Positions 1 to 10,275 of a stretch of DNA of 64,000 nucleotides are shown one piece after another. Numbering within the stretch: position 1 is the stretch's first letter; each line of letters begins with the position of its first letter. The stretch is from assembly GCA_028571685.1 (NCBI GenBank), contig CM053146.1, forward strand, positions 27,501,431-27,565,430, read 5' to 3'. The position numbers and the translations under genes were made by a program. The stretch comes from Heterohyrax brucei. Lineage: Eukaryota > Chordata > Mammalia > Hyracoidea > Procaviidae. A model generated the notes under the pieces. It worked only from the letters and a program-made list of their open reading frames with translations, was not told the DNA's origin and made no database searches.

Positions 1-734
1 TCCAGGGAATGGTTTCAGAATCACATTTAAAGGGTATCCCAGGGAAATAATCTTCATGATTCCTCTAGCCTCTACCAGTTCAGTAACTCTGGTCTTTCTT
101 AAAAATTTGAGCTTTGGTCTATATTTTTTTTCCCATTCTATTTGGGACCATCTGTTTAGTCCCCAGACATAACAAGTAACAGCAGTAGCTGGGAACTATC
201 TAACTCTTCTGATGTCAAGTTAGGTGAGATTATGATTCCATAGATTAGTTTTTTCTTTGAGTCTTTAGTTTCTGTCTCTCTCTTTTGCTCTAGACATGTG
301 GAGATCAATAATTTTATTATAGATGATAGTTCATAATCTCTTAAAACCATAGGCATTACTTACAAAGTTAGAATGTAGAACATTATCTTCATGAACTATG
401 TTATGCCAACTGACTGAGTTTCCCCTAGAAACTGTGGACCTATGCCCTAAAATCCAGCAACCCAATCAATCAGAATGTATGACTTATATTTAGGAAGTAT
501 CCATAAATGTGCTTACAATATGCTTTATTTTATAGATGAATATATATGCTGCACACACAATCATGTATATACATTTGCCTATAGAAATGCCTATATACTT
601 TCAACTGTATATTTGTATATGCTTAATTATACATATATACCCAATTCTCATTTACTGACATCACTAGTGTTTGAAGAACAGGTCTTTATGTGTTGATATT
701 ATGAGAAAATGGAGGATGACCACATCAGATCACA
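1..734. other. Unassigned AT-rich DNA
   Basis: No repeat family or coding exon is recognised. The short open frames here have biased composition and no recognisable domain. Confidence 0.5.
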
Positions 735-820
735 AAACAGAGGATGACTACATCACTACAACTGCCAAACCACTGAGAATCATGGTACAGCCAAGTTGAC
801 ACATAAGCTGAACCACCACA
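735..820 (+). mobile_element. 3'-terminal fragment of an old ERVL-class LTR
   Basis: The stretch ending in ccaagttgacacataag and aaccaccaca resembles the conserved 3' end of old mammalian ERVL-class LTRs (cagccaagttgacacata...ccatcaca). No 5' part is recognised, so this is a partial fossil or a chance match. The full LTR at 38,537-39,035 appears to be of a related type. Confidence 0.35.
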
Positions 821-1094
821 GTCAGTGTTACTTTTGACTCATATATCGGCATTATCTACTGCCCGATGTGTGTTTTAACGTGCAAAACCATCGATTTTTT
901 TACTTTCTTGTAAAGTGAAATATCAGAAAAGACAGACAATGTAAGCGAGGAGTACATATATAAGCTTATATATTATCTATGTAACCACACACATTTTTGT
1001 TATTAATCACTATTGTTGCAAAACTGTATATATCATAGCTTTTATCAAAAATCATTCTTTATTCTTTGTATTTTTAGTGCCTTGTTCTTTTTTT

Positions 1095-1452
1095 CCCTTA
1101 TTGAAACTGAGCTGAATTCACCATTATTTGTGTTGTCATACTTGTCCACCCAAACTAACAAGTGTCTACTCTCTAGAAAGTCATTCCCTCTCCCTCTTCT
1201 TCCCATCTATGGTAACCATCAAAGAATTTTGCCCTCTGTATATATAATTATTCTTGTCTTAGTGAGACCAAACAGCATTTGTCCTTTTGTGGTTGACTTA
1301 TTTCACTCAGAATAATGACCTCTACATTCATTTTTATCAGGAAAGTGAGTTCAATTATATCAAACGCCTTTACTGCATCAAGTGATACAATCATGTCTTT
1401 CTTTTCCTTTATTTTATTTATGCAGTGAATTACAATCAACAATGTTACTTAA
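1095..1452 (-). mobile_element. L1 fragment, RT piece joined to 3' UTR
   Basis: On the minus strand a short frame reads INKIKEKKDMIVSLDAVKAFD. This is the L1 ORF2 reverse-transcriptase block that usually reads IN-K--IIS-DAEKAFD. It passes directly into sequence like the L1 tail region (ILSEISQPQKDKCCLVSL, the usual 'evILSEISqs-k' block just before the 3' UTR) and then 3' UTR. The ORF2 middle and C-terminal part, well over 1 kb, is missing, so this is a 5'-truncated L1 with an internal deletion. The same block occurs in the L1 at 42.7-46.7 kb, which supports the assignment. Confidence 0.75.
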
Positions 1453-1647
1453 GAGCACCTCCCAAATAATCTACTTGGACTCATGCCTCAGAATCTCCTT
1501 CTTTGGGGATGCACACTAAGGCAGTAAGGTATTGACTATAAGTGTTAAAGAGGCTGAGAGAGAGAATATATCTAAGCAGTATTTATTCAAGCTGTCAGGA
1601 AAGGATTCACTGAAGATGGAAGCTTCTGTTTGACAGCTGGAGCAAAA

Positions 1648-1699
1648 ATAAATAAATAAGTAAGTAAGTAAGTAAATAAATAAATAAATAAATAAATAG
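1648..1699. repeat. (AAAT/AAGT)n microsatellite
   Basis: About 50 bp of tetranucleotide repeat, aaat units with an internal run of aagt units. Confidence 0.95.
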
Positions 1700-1837
1700 A
1701 AGCATTGAAAGAAGGGTCCTGATTATGCAGGGGACACCTTCAAATCACAGTGCAGGTTTACCTTATGAAGAGAAAGCAGTTATGTTAGATAACTATAGGT
1801 AGCCTCCATTACTATGACACTCCGATCTGATGGTTGT

Positions 1838-2618
1838 TCTTTTTTTTTCTTTCAAGTTTTATAATTGCCTTTTATTATCATATCTTTATAAATCCAAACT
1901 TCAAACATCTGCAAGTAAAAAGTAAATATCTGAGAGTCATAATGCTGGCGAACTACACACTGTAACACTGTGTGCAGTATATATTACTAAACAGAAGATA
2001 TACAAGAAAAGCAAACAAAAAAGATCATCGAAGTGTGGTTCATGGCAACTTGAATACCTCATATGTTGGGGACTAGCTGTCCTAGCCACTAGGCATGAGG
2101 GTCTTATGGACATCAAGGCACAAAACTGATCTCATAATGTAACAAAACAAGCATCTCTATTCATCTAGGGCTAAAAAATGTTTTATTAGCATATATAAAT
2201 CAAAACCACATAAAAATTATGCCAATGTCACCTTTCAAATATTTCTAGGTGTTTATTAAGTACTAGACCAAGCACTGGCACATTTTTTATGAATAGTAGT
2301 TTCCAACCTGCCCTACCTACAAATTAGAACATACTGGGCCAAAAACTTCCAATAAAAGGACAAATTCCTTCTGTATTCATATAAAAATAGCATCTAATCA
2401 TCTGGCTTTTCTAGAAATCACTTCAGTGACAAGGCACAAAATCAACTTCTACAAATGGGAATATGATTCCTTGGGCCCTTGGTTAAATATGCATCCCTTC
2501 AGCATGTCACACCCTCAGCAGCAAAGTTTACATGTCACATAGTATAGTCACAGTCATTAAAAAAGGAAACACAATCTTCGGTTTATGTTCCATTTCATAC
2601 AATTGAATTATCAGCACT
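1838..2618 (-). pseudogene. Candidate antisense retrocopy of an mRNA 3' UTR
   Basis: Read on the minus strand, the segment is non-repetitive, AT-rich, UTR-like sequence. It ends with an AATAAA signal (complement of 1871-1876) about 20 bases before a short A-run (complement of about 1840-1850). Two further AATAAA hexamers lie upstream within it. A poly(A) signal at the correct distance from an A-tail is the signature of a processed retrocopy. No open frame of note lies within it, so only 3' UTR would be retained (5' truncation). The source gene is not recognised. The upstream boundary abuts an RTE 3' end. I do not see a convincing target duplication beyond a shared gttgtt, and a chance arrangement remains possible. 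Confidence 0.42.
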
Positions 2619-2621
2619 GCC

Positions 2622-4025
2622 TGTTGTTAGGAGCCATTGAGTCACTTCCAACTCATAGTGACTGTTTTAGTCAGCTAGGGCTGTTCTAACAGAAATACGA
2701 CTGAGTGGATGGCTTTAACAAAGGAAGGTTTATTCTTACACAGTCTGGTAGGCTTCAAGTCCAAATTCAGGGTGTCTGCTCCAGGGGAAGGCTTTCCCCC
2801 TTGTCGGCTCTGGAGGAAAGTCCCGTATCGCATCAGTCTTTGTCCAGGGAGCATCTTGACTCAGGAACCTCAGGTCTGAAGGACGCGCTCTTCTCCCGGT
2901 GCTGCTTGCTTGATGGTGTGAGGTTCCCAATTCTCGGCCTGTTTCTCTTTCCTTTTATCTCTTGCAGGATGAAAGGATTAAGGGTGGGGGCAAGCCATAC
3001 TCCAGGGAAACTCCCTTACAATGGAGCAGGGAGGTGATCTTATAAATGGATTTACAGTCCTACCCTAATCCTTTAATACACAGCATAGGAAAACCACAAA
3101 ATAGAGGGCAGTCACAAGATACTGGGAATCATGGCCCAGCCACATGGCTACACATATTTTTGGGTGAACACAATTCAATCCATGACAGTGACCCTGTGCA
3201 CAGTGAAATCCTATACAGAACAAAACACTGCCCAGTCCTGCGCCCTCCTTACAACAGTAGCTGTGCCTGAGCCCGTGTTATAGTCACTGTGCCAGTTCAT
3301 CTCCTCAGCAGTCTTCCTCTTTTTCACTGACCCGCCACATTACCAAGCATGATGTCTTCTCTGGGGATTGATCTCTCCTGACAATGTGTCAAAAGTATGT
3401 AAGATGTAATTCCACTGTCCTTGCTTTTAAGGAACATTCTGGCTGTACTTCTTCCAAGACAGATTTGTTCATTCTTTTGACAGTCTATGGGATATTCAAT
3501 ATTCTTTATGAACCATACAATTCAAAGGCATTGATTGTTCGATCTTCCTTATACACTGTTCAGCTTTCACATGCATATAAGATGATTGAAAACACCATGG
3601 CTTGGGTCAGATGCACCTTAGTCCTCAAGGTGATGTCTTTGCTTTTCGACACTTTAAAAAGTTCTTCCACAGAAGATTTCCCCAATGCATCTTTTGTTTT
3701 CTTGACTGCTGCTTCAACAGGTGTTGACTGTAGACTCAAGTAAAATGAAATCATTAATAGCCTCAATCTTCTTCTCCATTTATCATGATGTTGCCTGTTG
3801 GCCCAGTAGTGAGGATTTTTGTTTCCTTGATGTTGAAGTGCAATTCATAAAGAAGGTTAGGGTCTTTCTTATTTATCAGAATATGATTCAAATCCTTGTA
3901 ACTCTCGGCAAGCAAGTTTGTGTCATCCATATAATGCCAGCTGTTAATGGGTCTTCTTCCAATTCTGATACTCCTTTCTTCCTCATATAGTCCAGCTTAT
4001 CAGAATATTTGACCAGCATACATAG
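2622..4025 (-). mobile_element. RTE (Bov-B-like) LINE, 3' part, split by a solo LTR
   Basis: This is an antisense copy of the 3' end of an RTE-clade LINE, in two pieces (2622-2657 and from 3188) around the LTR at 2663-3187. The minus-strand frame at 3560-3766 reads SLQSTPVEAAVKKTKDALGKSSVEELFKV...KDITLRTKVHLTQAMVFSIILYACES, the region C-terminal to the RT domain in Bov-B/RTE proteins. The low-coordinate end carries the family 3' tail (gttgttaggagcc...ccaactcatagtgac). The copy is 5'-truncated near 4025 and its frame is broken. It is related to the copies at 20.2, 22.9, 56.3 and 63 kb. Confidence 0.9.
2663..3187. mobile_element. Solo ERVL-type LTR (525 bp) with 5-bp target duplication
   Basis: The element starts TGTTTTAGTCAGCTAGGGCTG and ends CCATGACA, retroviral TG...CA termini. 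It is flanked by a perfect 5-bp direct repeat GTGAC at 2658-2662 and 3188-3192. Removing it restores RTE sequence (actcatagtgaccctgtg), so the LTR inserted into a pre-existing RTE copy. The 5-bp duplication and the tagtcagctagggctg start, like mammalian MLT2-type LTRs, point to the ERVL class. The proviral pair at 8.8/10.3 kb shows that the family is transcribed leftward relative to this TGTTTTAG start, so this copy is probably in minus orientation. Internal sequence is absent, as expected after LTR-LTR recombination. Confidence 0.88.
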
Positions 4026-4145
4026 ACCTGTCTAGTGGTAATATTATTCTTAAGATTATCAATTGTGATATTTTTACTGTGATTAAATGAAAAGGAAAGG
4101 AAATGGTAAATAACAAATACGTGTATAGTGTTTTCTATGCTCTAA

Positions 4146-4352
4146 CCAAGGAGCTCTGGTGAAGCCATAGTTAGAGTGCTTGGCTGCTACCTGAAAATCA
4201 GTGGTTCAAGTCCACATCCTTTGAGGGAGAAAAGATCTTGAGACTTGTTCTCCTCAAGACTGTGGCCTAGGAAACACCCTACAGTGTGGTTCTACTCTGT
4301 CTTATACAGGGTCAGTATGAGTTGGAATCATCTCAGTGACAAAGAGTAACAT
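4146..4352 (+). repeat. AfroSINE, long variant
   Basis: A tRNA-like head (gctctggtgaagccatagttagagtg, then a B-box-like ggttcaagtcc) is followed by a middle insert (actgtggcctaggaaacaccc) and the tail (ttctactctgtcttatacagggtcagtatgagttgg). The roughly 207-bp length marks the variant with the extra middle segment. It is old: most CpG sites have decayed. Confidence 0.85.
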
Positions 4353-6467
4353 ATTCTAATTGAATATTCTTGATTTCAAGTAAGGCTTTCCATCTTTGGA
4401 CCTGGAAATAATACTAGCAAAAAGCTACCAGATAGTTTTAGCACTGGCTAGTCTTTTCCTAAAGTAGATTCTCTTGGAAATACTTCAGGCATCACCAAAA
4501 TTGGTCATACGAGAGAAAAATCAGGTCAAGCACGTAACTAGAAGCTGATGAGGATATAACAATACAAATTTTGTTTACACATATACCCTACTCTCTCAGA
4601 GTAGCTACTTCCATGACAAGAGTCACAATATGATGTCACAAGTTGGCATTAGTTTACATCTGTATAGCGATGTACCTTATAAGCCCACAAATCTATTTCA
4701 AATACATTTTCTTCTTAATAGTCATCAGTCTACAATTTGTGGCATCAAACTGAGAACCATGAGATACGCATTATAGATTGAAGTGTTATCATAAACTCCC
4801 CATTCAACATGGAGGAATGTTAGAGCTTAAAAAGAGGAGAAAAAATATCAAGTTCAGTGCTTTCACGTTCCAGATTAAAAAATGAAATAAAAAAGGAGAC
4901 TCCCAAAAGTTAAACGACATATGCAAGGCAAACCTTACAAACAAGTTGTTAATTGCACTGCATTTAGAATTCTATACACAGCTGAAAGAACTGTGCTATC
5001 TTATGCCGTCTGCACAATCATCAGTCTGTCTGAGTGCACTGTTGTGGCCACAGTGATTGCGAGGACCTTGTAACTCAAGGACTTGTCTTCCAGTGTTGCA
5101 GGAGACAGTGCTCTGTGCGGTCTACAAAGTTTTCATCAGCTCCTTTTCAGAAGCAGATCTTCAGGCTTTCTTTCCTTTCTCTATCTTAATCTGAAAGCTT
5201 CCTTGAAAACTGTCCCCCTTGAGTGACCCTGCTGGTATCTGAAATGCCAGTGGCAAATCTTCCAGCATCACAGCAAAACCCAAACTACCAAAGTGTGACA
5301 GACTGACAGATCAGTGGACAGGCTAAATCATGAATTCTGTCTCCAAGGCCAGGGCTTCTAATGGGCTGCTTCCTACCTCATGATACAATGCCAGCAATAT
5401 GATTTCAAAGTTCAATTACAAAATTCAGTAATTTTAGGATGTTCTCATATCTTAAAGCTACAGTGGATGAAGCTTGATGGAAATGTGGAATTCTACTTCC
5501 TTTTGGACATTAGAAATTCATATTGTTATAAAGCTGTTTCACTTGAAGAAGGCAAAAAAAAAAAAAGTCAACTTTGTTTTTAAAATCTGAGATAGGTTGT
5601 AAATTTTGTCATCAACCAGACTATGAAAGTAGGAAAAACAGTTTCAGAATTAGGCTTTGTGTAGAAATGTTGGCAATAGCATAATTCCTGTGGCTCTGCA
5701 GTATGTAACTCTAACACCATGTACTTCACTCCCTTGAAGATATTAATTTACATTCTGAAACGCTTATTGCTGAGATTCAGACTGGGTTTTTGAAAGGTGT
5801 TCCCAAATAATTTATGCAGGGGAAAAATACACTCTTCTACCAAAGTACAGAACACTAATTTGAAAATGATCTATTTTCTGTAATCATTTTGCATTTCATT
5901 CTCCTACTGAAAAGTTAGAATCCTGGTTATTTTTCTCCCTTTCATTTCCTGCATGAGAGTTTTGTATGCACTACAATTCAAGAATATTAGCCACACAATC
6001 TAGCTTTTATTAAAATTCTATTCCCTTTCCACTGTGAGAATGTAAGCTGAATCAATCTGATATAACACAGACATGTAGAAAAGAAGACCTATGTCTCAAG
6101 GTACTAATTTTCAACCATCATCAAGAGGGTGAATTAATTTCCTGACATACCAAAGAATAACCATGTTTTACTAAGGATTCTTTGTAAAGGTATTCGTTTT
6201 GGACTATTGTTTTGTTTTGCTTTTCTTTTTTCTTTTTTGCTAGTCACTTTTCATTACCATCCTATTTGCAGTTTTTCTGTTATGTTAAAGAAACCAGCAT
6301 AAAACAGGTAATTTGAAGTTCTCACACCTTGACTGGGCCATGGCAGTGGTACTGGAAAGTAAATACACAAAGCTTCCTCAAGGAACTCAAGATATCCTTC
6401 AGCAATAAAACAAACAAGCATATTAAGCTATTAAATATTTACTACTATTAAAAGAAAAGAATGAAAA
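4353..6467. other. Largely unassigned DNA
   Basis: About 2.1 kb without a recognised gene. A possible old MIR lies at 4800-4990 on the minus strand. It is weak: only the agttaaacgacatatgcaaggc stretch resembles the MIR core. The GC-richer 4990-5300 segment has an even, repeat-like texture but I cannot assign a family. No coding exon is supported. Confidence 0.45.
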
Positions 6468-6575
6468 AGTCAGCAGTACAAATCCACCCGCCACTCCTTG
6501 GAAACCCTGTGAGGTGGTTCTGCCCTACAGCATTGCTATGAGGCAGAATTGACCAGACAGAGCACAACAAAAATG
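6468..6575 (+). repeat. AfroSINE, 5'-truncated
   Basis: The segment from cagcagtacaaatccacc through the tail ctatgaggcagaattgacc is retained. The tRNA-derived 5' head is absent. Confidence 0.75.
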
Positions 6576-6996
6576 AGGAAGAGAAAGTTCTAGATGTATA
6601 GTTTCATTCACAGGCATAATTATAAAACATGTTCTTTTTAAAACAGTAGGATCTTTACTAATGTAGTTCTTTATTACTATGCTGGGATTAGTTCTAGCAT
6701 TTATTGTGCACTTAGCACACACACAGGCACCCACATATACACACCCACACAAAGTTCTTATGGTAACTAGCCTCCAAGACGGTCCCCACAGGTGTGGGGG
6801 GATTCTGTCAAGCTTCTTCTCCGCGGGAATAGGGCTGATATCAGTAAGTAACAAGATATTGGAGAAATAACAGTGCTTGACTTCTGAGACTAATCATAAA
6901 AGATACTTCCACCATTGCAAGCTGTAGTTTCAACAGTCACTGGAAAATAGCAAACTGTTATGTCATGAGGTTCAAATTTAAAACCAAACAAAAAAT

Positions 6997-7147
6997 TCAC
7001 AGCCATCAAGTTGACTCTGACTCATAGCGACCATATAGAAGATAGTAGAACTGCCCTATAGTGCTTCCAAGAAACAGGTGATAGATCTGAACTGTCAACT
7101 TTCTTGTTACTAGCTGAGCTCTCAACCACTGTGCCACCATGAGTTCA
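6997..7147 (-). repeat. AfroSINE, antisense
   Basis: The tail lies at the left (gccatcaagttgactctgactcatagcgacc) and the complemented tRNA head at the right (ctctcaaccactgtgccacca). It is essentially full length at about 150 bp. Confidence 0.88.
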
Positions 7148-7309
7148 AAATATTTCCATGGACAGGTCCAAATGGGGGAGGAACTGAGGCTTCCTACCAA
7201 CAGCCATTCACATGAGTGAACCATTAGGAAGGCTGATCCTCCAGGATCTGCTAAAAGTATTCACAGCAGACGAGATGAGTAACTTTAGAAAGGCAAGCCG
7301 GTCAGGCCT

Positions 7310-7468
7310 TAGTGACTGCAGGCTTGGCTGCCGTCTTTACTCTAACCTCACGAAAGGCCCTAGACCAAAAGCACACAGTTAAGTCACTCTCATATTCCTA
7401 GCAAATAGAATTACATAAGGTGATAAACGTTTAATGTTTTAAACTACTAAAAGTTTGGTCTACATAGC
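7310..7468 (+). repeat. MaLR-like LTR 3' segment, copy A of a local duplicate
   Basis: The segment ends ataaacgtttaatgttttaaactac, resembling the conserved 3' part of MLT1/MaLR LTRs. It is about 80% similar by eye over 150 bp to 10,830-10,978, including unusual shared stretches (gtcactctcatattcct; agtttggtctaca). The two copies flank the ERVL remnant at 7469-10829. Confidence 0.5.
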
Positions 7469-7999
7469 TGTCTTAGGCTGGATTTTCTAGGGAAGCAAAG
7501 CCAGTGACATGTATATGTACAAGGAAAGATTTACATACACAGTACACGGAAAGGTTTATGTATAAAGGAAACAACTCATGTCATTGCAGGAGCTGAATGT
7601 TCCAAGTCCTGGTACGAGCCTCATGTGGCCACAGGAGCTGGTGAACCCAAGGTCAGCAGGTCAGAGATCACAGTTCTAGATCGCCAGTTGTGTAGGTTGG
7701 TGGATCCCAAACTGGTGGCAAGATGGAGCTGCACAGTCTGGCAAACCCAGGATTGGCAGGTCAGGGAACAGGACTCTCAAGTGCCAACTGTAAGGGCTCA
7801 TGAATCCAACAGCTCAGGTCCAGAAACCAGATGCCAGAAGGGAACAGGAGTTGCTGGATATGTGAGCAGACCGGCAGTAGGTGATGGAAGGTGGAGAGAT
7901 GAGATTGGAGGGGCGGGAAGCCACCACAGGCTCTGCTCTGCCACTTGACACTGCAGCCAAACATGGAGTAGCCAAGTGGACATAATCCTGACCACCACA
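7469..7999 (-). mobile_element. LTR of the old ERVL element (3' LTR, minus strand)
   Basis: This 531-bp segment has TG...CA ends (tgtcttaggctgg ... gaccaccaca). The purine-rich stretch lying just outside its right end on the minus strand (complement of 8000-8013) is where a polypurine tract should be. Pol/dUTPase sequence follows at 8.3 kb in the same orientation. Together these identify it as the 3' LTR of a minus-strand ERVL provirus. It is an old fossil. Confidence 0.72.
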
Positions 8000-8832
8000 G
8001 TTCACCCCTTCTCAACTTGGCATCTGCACACATCTCACCTTACCATCCATAGTCTCTGAAGGAATACAATTACAGTCACGCCTAACATGACATAATTAAC
8101 ACATGTACAACTGAAAATGTATTAGCCTATTTACATCTTATGTTTCATAAGTCAACAAAAATATCTGATACACATATACCAAGCAGAAATACTTGTAACA
8201 ATTACAGTCCTCTTTTCTGCTACTGGTCACGTGGCTATAACTGATATTTAGAACTACCTTCTTCTACAACCCATTCCATATTCCCTTTGCCCTCAGTAAG
8301 TACCTTAGCTGGTCATGGTAACTTGCCTGGTGAGGTGACCCAAACCTTCATTCCTGAAGGGTCTGGGCTATTGCCAGTCACTTTGGAGTTGGGTTGTTGT
8401 AGTTTTCCATTGACCTTAATCACAGGACATGGTAGTTCTAGGAGGTGTCCTAAGGGATCTCCTGCATTCCAACCATACTCTTCTTTTCCTCCATTATGTA
8501 ATGTTAATCCAATTTCATCTTCATACTCAGGATCAGTCACACCAGCCAGTATTGTAACTCTCTTCTTTGTCTGTTGATCCAGAGGCACAAGGAGCCCAAA
8601 ATGGCCTGGTGGCAATTTTAGCCTCCAGTTTAGTGGAATTTTTGATGTATCTCCAGGTGGCAGCATACGCCCCTTTGGAACTGAGACATTTAGACCTGCA
8701 GAGCATAAAGTCATGGGGACAGGATGCAAATATCTTGCAAGTGGGTCACTAGGAATAACCATGAGTGGTGCCACTTCCAGTTCCACCCCTTGATTCCTGA
8801 ACCCATGAATCCTGCCTATGGGAGAAACAGCA
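8000..8832 (-). mobile_element. ERVL internal region: pol 3' end with dUTPase
   Basis: A minus-strand stretch at 8313-8786 has strong ERVL pol C-terminal/dUTPase character. It contains VAPLMVIPSDPLA, then LPPGHFGLLVP, then AGVTDPEYEDEIGLTLHNGG with the dUTPase active-site-like G-[VI]-[TI]-D-x-[DE]-Y pattern, then GDPLGHLLELPCPVIKVNG. A dUTPase at the end of pol is a hallmark of the ERVL group. The remnant ends near the 3' LTR at 7469-7999. It is interrupted at 8832 by the younger provirus and resumes at 10,774. Gag, protease, most of RT and the 5' LTR are absent. It is a broken fossil. Confidence 0.85.
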
Positions 8833-9334
8833 TGTTTTAGTCAGCTAGGGCTGCTCTAACAGAATTACCACAGAGTGGATGGCTTTAACAAAGAAAGATT
8901 TATTCTTACACAGTCCGGTAGGTTGCAAGTCCATATTCAGGGTGTCCACTCCAGGGAAAGACTTTCCCCTTGTCAGCTCTGGAGGAAAGTCCGGTATTGC
9001 ATCAGTCTTTGTCCAAGGAGCGACCTCACACAAGAACCTCTGGTCTGAAGGATGCGCTCTGCTCCCGGTGCTGCTTGCTTGATGGTAGCGAGGTTCTCAA
9101 ATTGTCCTTTGTTTCTTTTTCCTTTTATTCCTTGCAAGCTAAAAGCATTAAGGGTGGGGCAAGCCATACTCCAGGGAAACTCCCCCCAAAGCAGGAATTC
9201 ACAGCTCCACCCTAATCCTTTAACATACAGGTTAACAAAACCACACAATGGAGGACAGTCCCAAGATACTGGGAACCATATCCCAGCCACGTGGCTGCAC
9301 ACATTTTTGGGGGGACACAATTCCAACCATGACA
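8833..9334 (-). repeat. 3' LTR of the compact provirus (502 bp)
   Basis: TGTTTTAG...CCATGACA termini. It is about 97% identical to the partner LTR at 10,276-10,773 and belongs to the same family as the 525-bp solo LTRs at 2663 and 45,286, from which it forms a distinguishable subfamily (for example acagaattacc and a ccccccaaagcagg segment). Confidence 0.88.
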
Positions 9335-9345
9335 TCCCACCCTTT
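9335..9345 (-). promoter_or_regulatory. Polypurine tract of the compact provirus
   Basis: On the minus strand AAAGGGTGGGA lies immediately before the 3' LTR start TGTCATGG. This is the expected position and composition for the plus-strand primer of retroviral reverse transcription. Confidence 0.75.
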
Positions 9346-10253
9346 GACAACCCCAAAATCACATCACAAAACACTTAACACATTCATCTCACCATAGCAA
9401 AATTATGTCCATCCATATAACAGAAGTCTTAAATCAGTTCCAAGTCCAAAATACAAAAACTCTTCTACATCTGTGAAACTTAGAAGGCATTAACAGGCAA
9501 CAGGCAAGTCAACAGAACACATGACATTAGCCCTCAAAGCTTTGGAAATACTTGTACATTTTCTGAGACATTCTACACAACAGTAATGCTCTCCAGACTC
9601 TAAGTATCAGCCACACTCTCTGGTTTCTGAGTTGAGACCTCCAGCCCTGTGCTACAACTCTGCCTTCAAGGCCCACTTGGACAGAAACTCTGTCCCATTG
9701 GGTTTAGGAGCACCCTAAGCCCAACTGAGTGGTAATTCCACCCTTACGAACACAGCACGCCATGGTTCCACCCTTTCAAACCCCTGGGGTCATGGCCATA
9801 CCTCTTGAGACTGAGGCAGCTCAGCTTCTCACGCTATTTGTCTCTTCAGCTTCCTATGGCCGCATGGCCCGGGCCTCAGGCCCACATCTGCCCTGTTGGG
9901 CAAGTGTTCCAAAGCTCTGTAGCCCCACTGGTTTAAGTGCCCGGAGGCACCCCACTCTTGCTGGAAAGCATCCTGCCCAAAGGCACTCAACTCTCTCACT
10001 CCGTGGGTCAGCAAGGCCAGCTCCACCGATTCAAGTGCCCAGAGGCACACCGTTCCACGAGGAAAGCTCTGTGCAGGCACTGACCTCTCTGGCTCCACGG
10101 GTCAGCTCCAGCGCTGCCTCTGGTTCTGCTGCTGCCGCTGCTGCCGGTCTTCTGTTGTTTCTCACCATCTGCACCTTCTTCGTTCCTTCTGAATCTTCTG
10201 TCCATTCGCAGTTTCAAAGTGGCTTCCACATTTTAGGTATTTGCTAGAGCAGC
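9346..10253 (-). other. Internal region of the compact provirus, no retroviral genes recognised
   Basis: About 0.9 kb between polypurine tract and primer binding site. The plus-strand open frame of 172 codons at 9729-10247 and the overlapping minus-strand frames (89 and 73 codons) are rich in Ser, Ala and Pro or Arg and Gly and match no gag, pol or env motif I know. I regard them as by-products of GC-rich sequence. A packaging signal may reside here, which is inference only. Confidence 0.6.
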
Positions 10254-10271
10254 ACCCCACTCCTGGTACCA
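10254..10271 (-). promoter_or_regulatory. tRNA-Leu primer binding site
   Basis: The minus strand reads TGGTACCAGGAGTGGGGT, four bases downstream of the 5' LTR end. As I recall the mammalian tRNA-Leu(UAA) 3' end (CCCCACTCCTGGTA plus CCA), this is complementary over all 18 positions. A leucine primer is the namesake of the ERVL group. Confidence 0.85.
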
Positions 10272-10275
10272 ATTC

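Noticed and set aside
9729-10247. 172-codon plus-strand open frame, the longest in the window
   Set aside because: It lies inside the compact provirus on the strand opposite to its transcription, is Ser/Ala/Pro-rich with a poly-Ala run, and overlaps open frames on the other strand. This is the pattern of GC-rich sequence with few stop codons, not of a gene.
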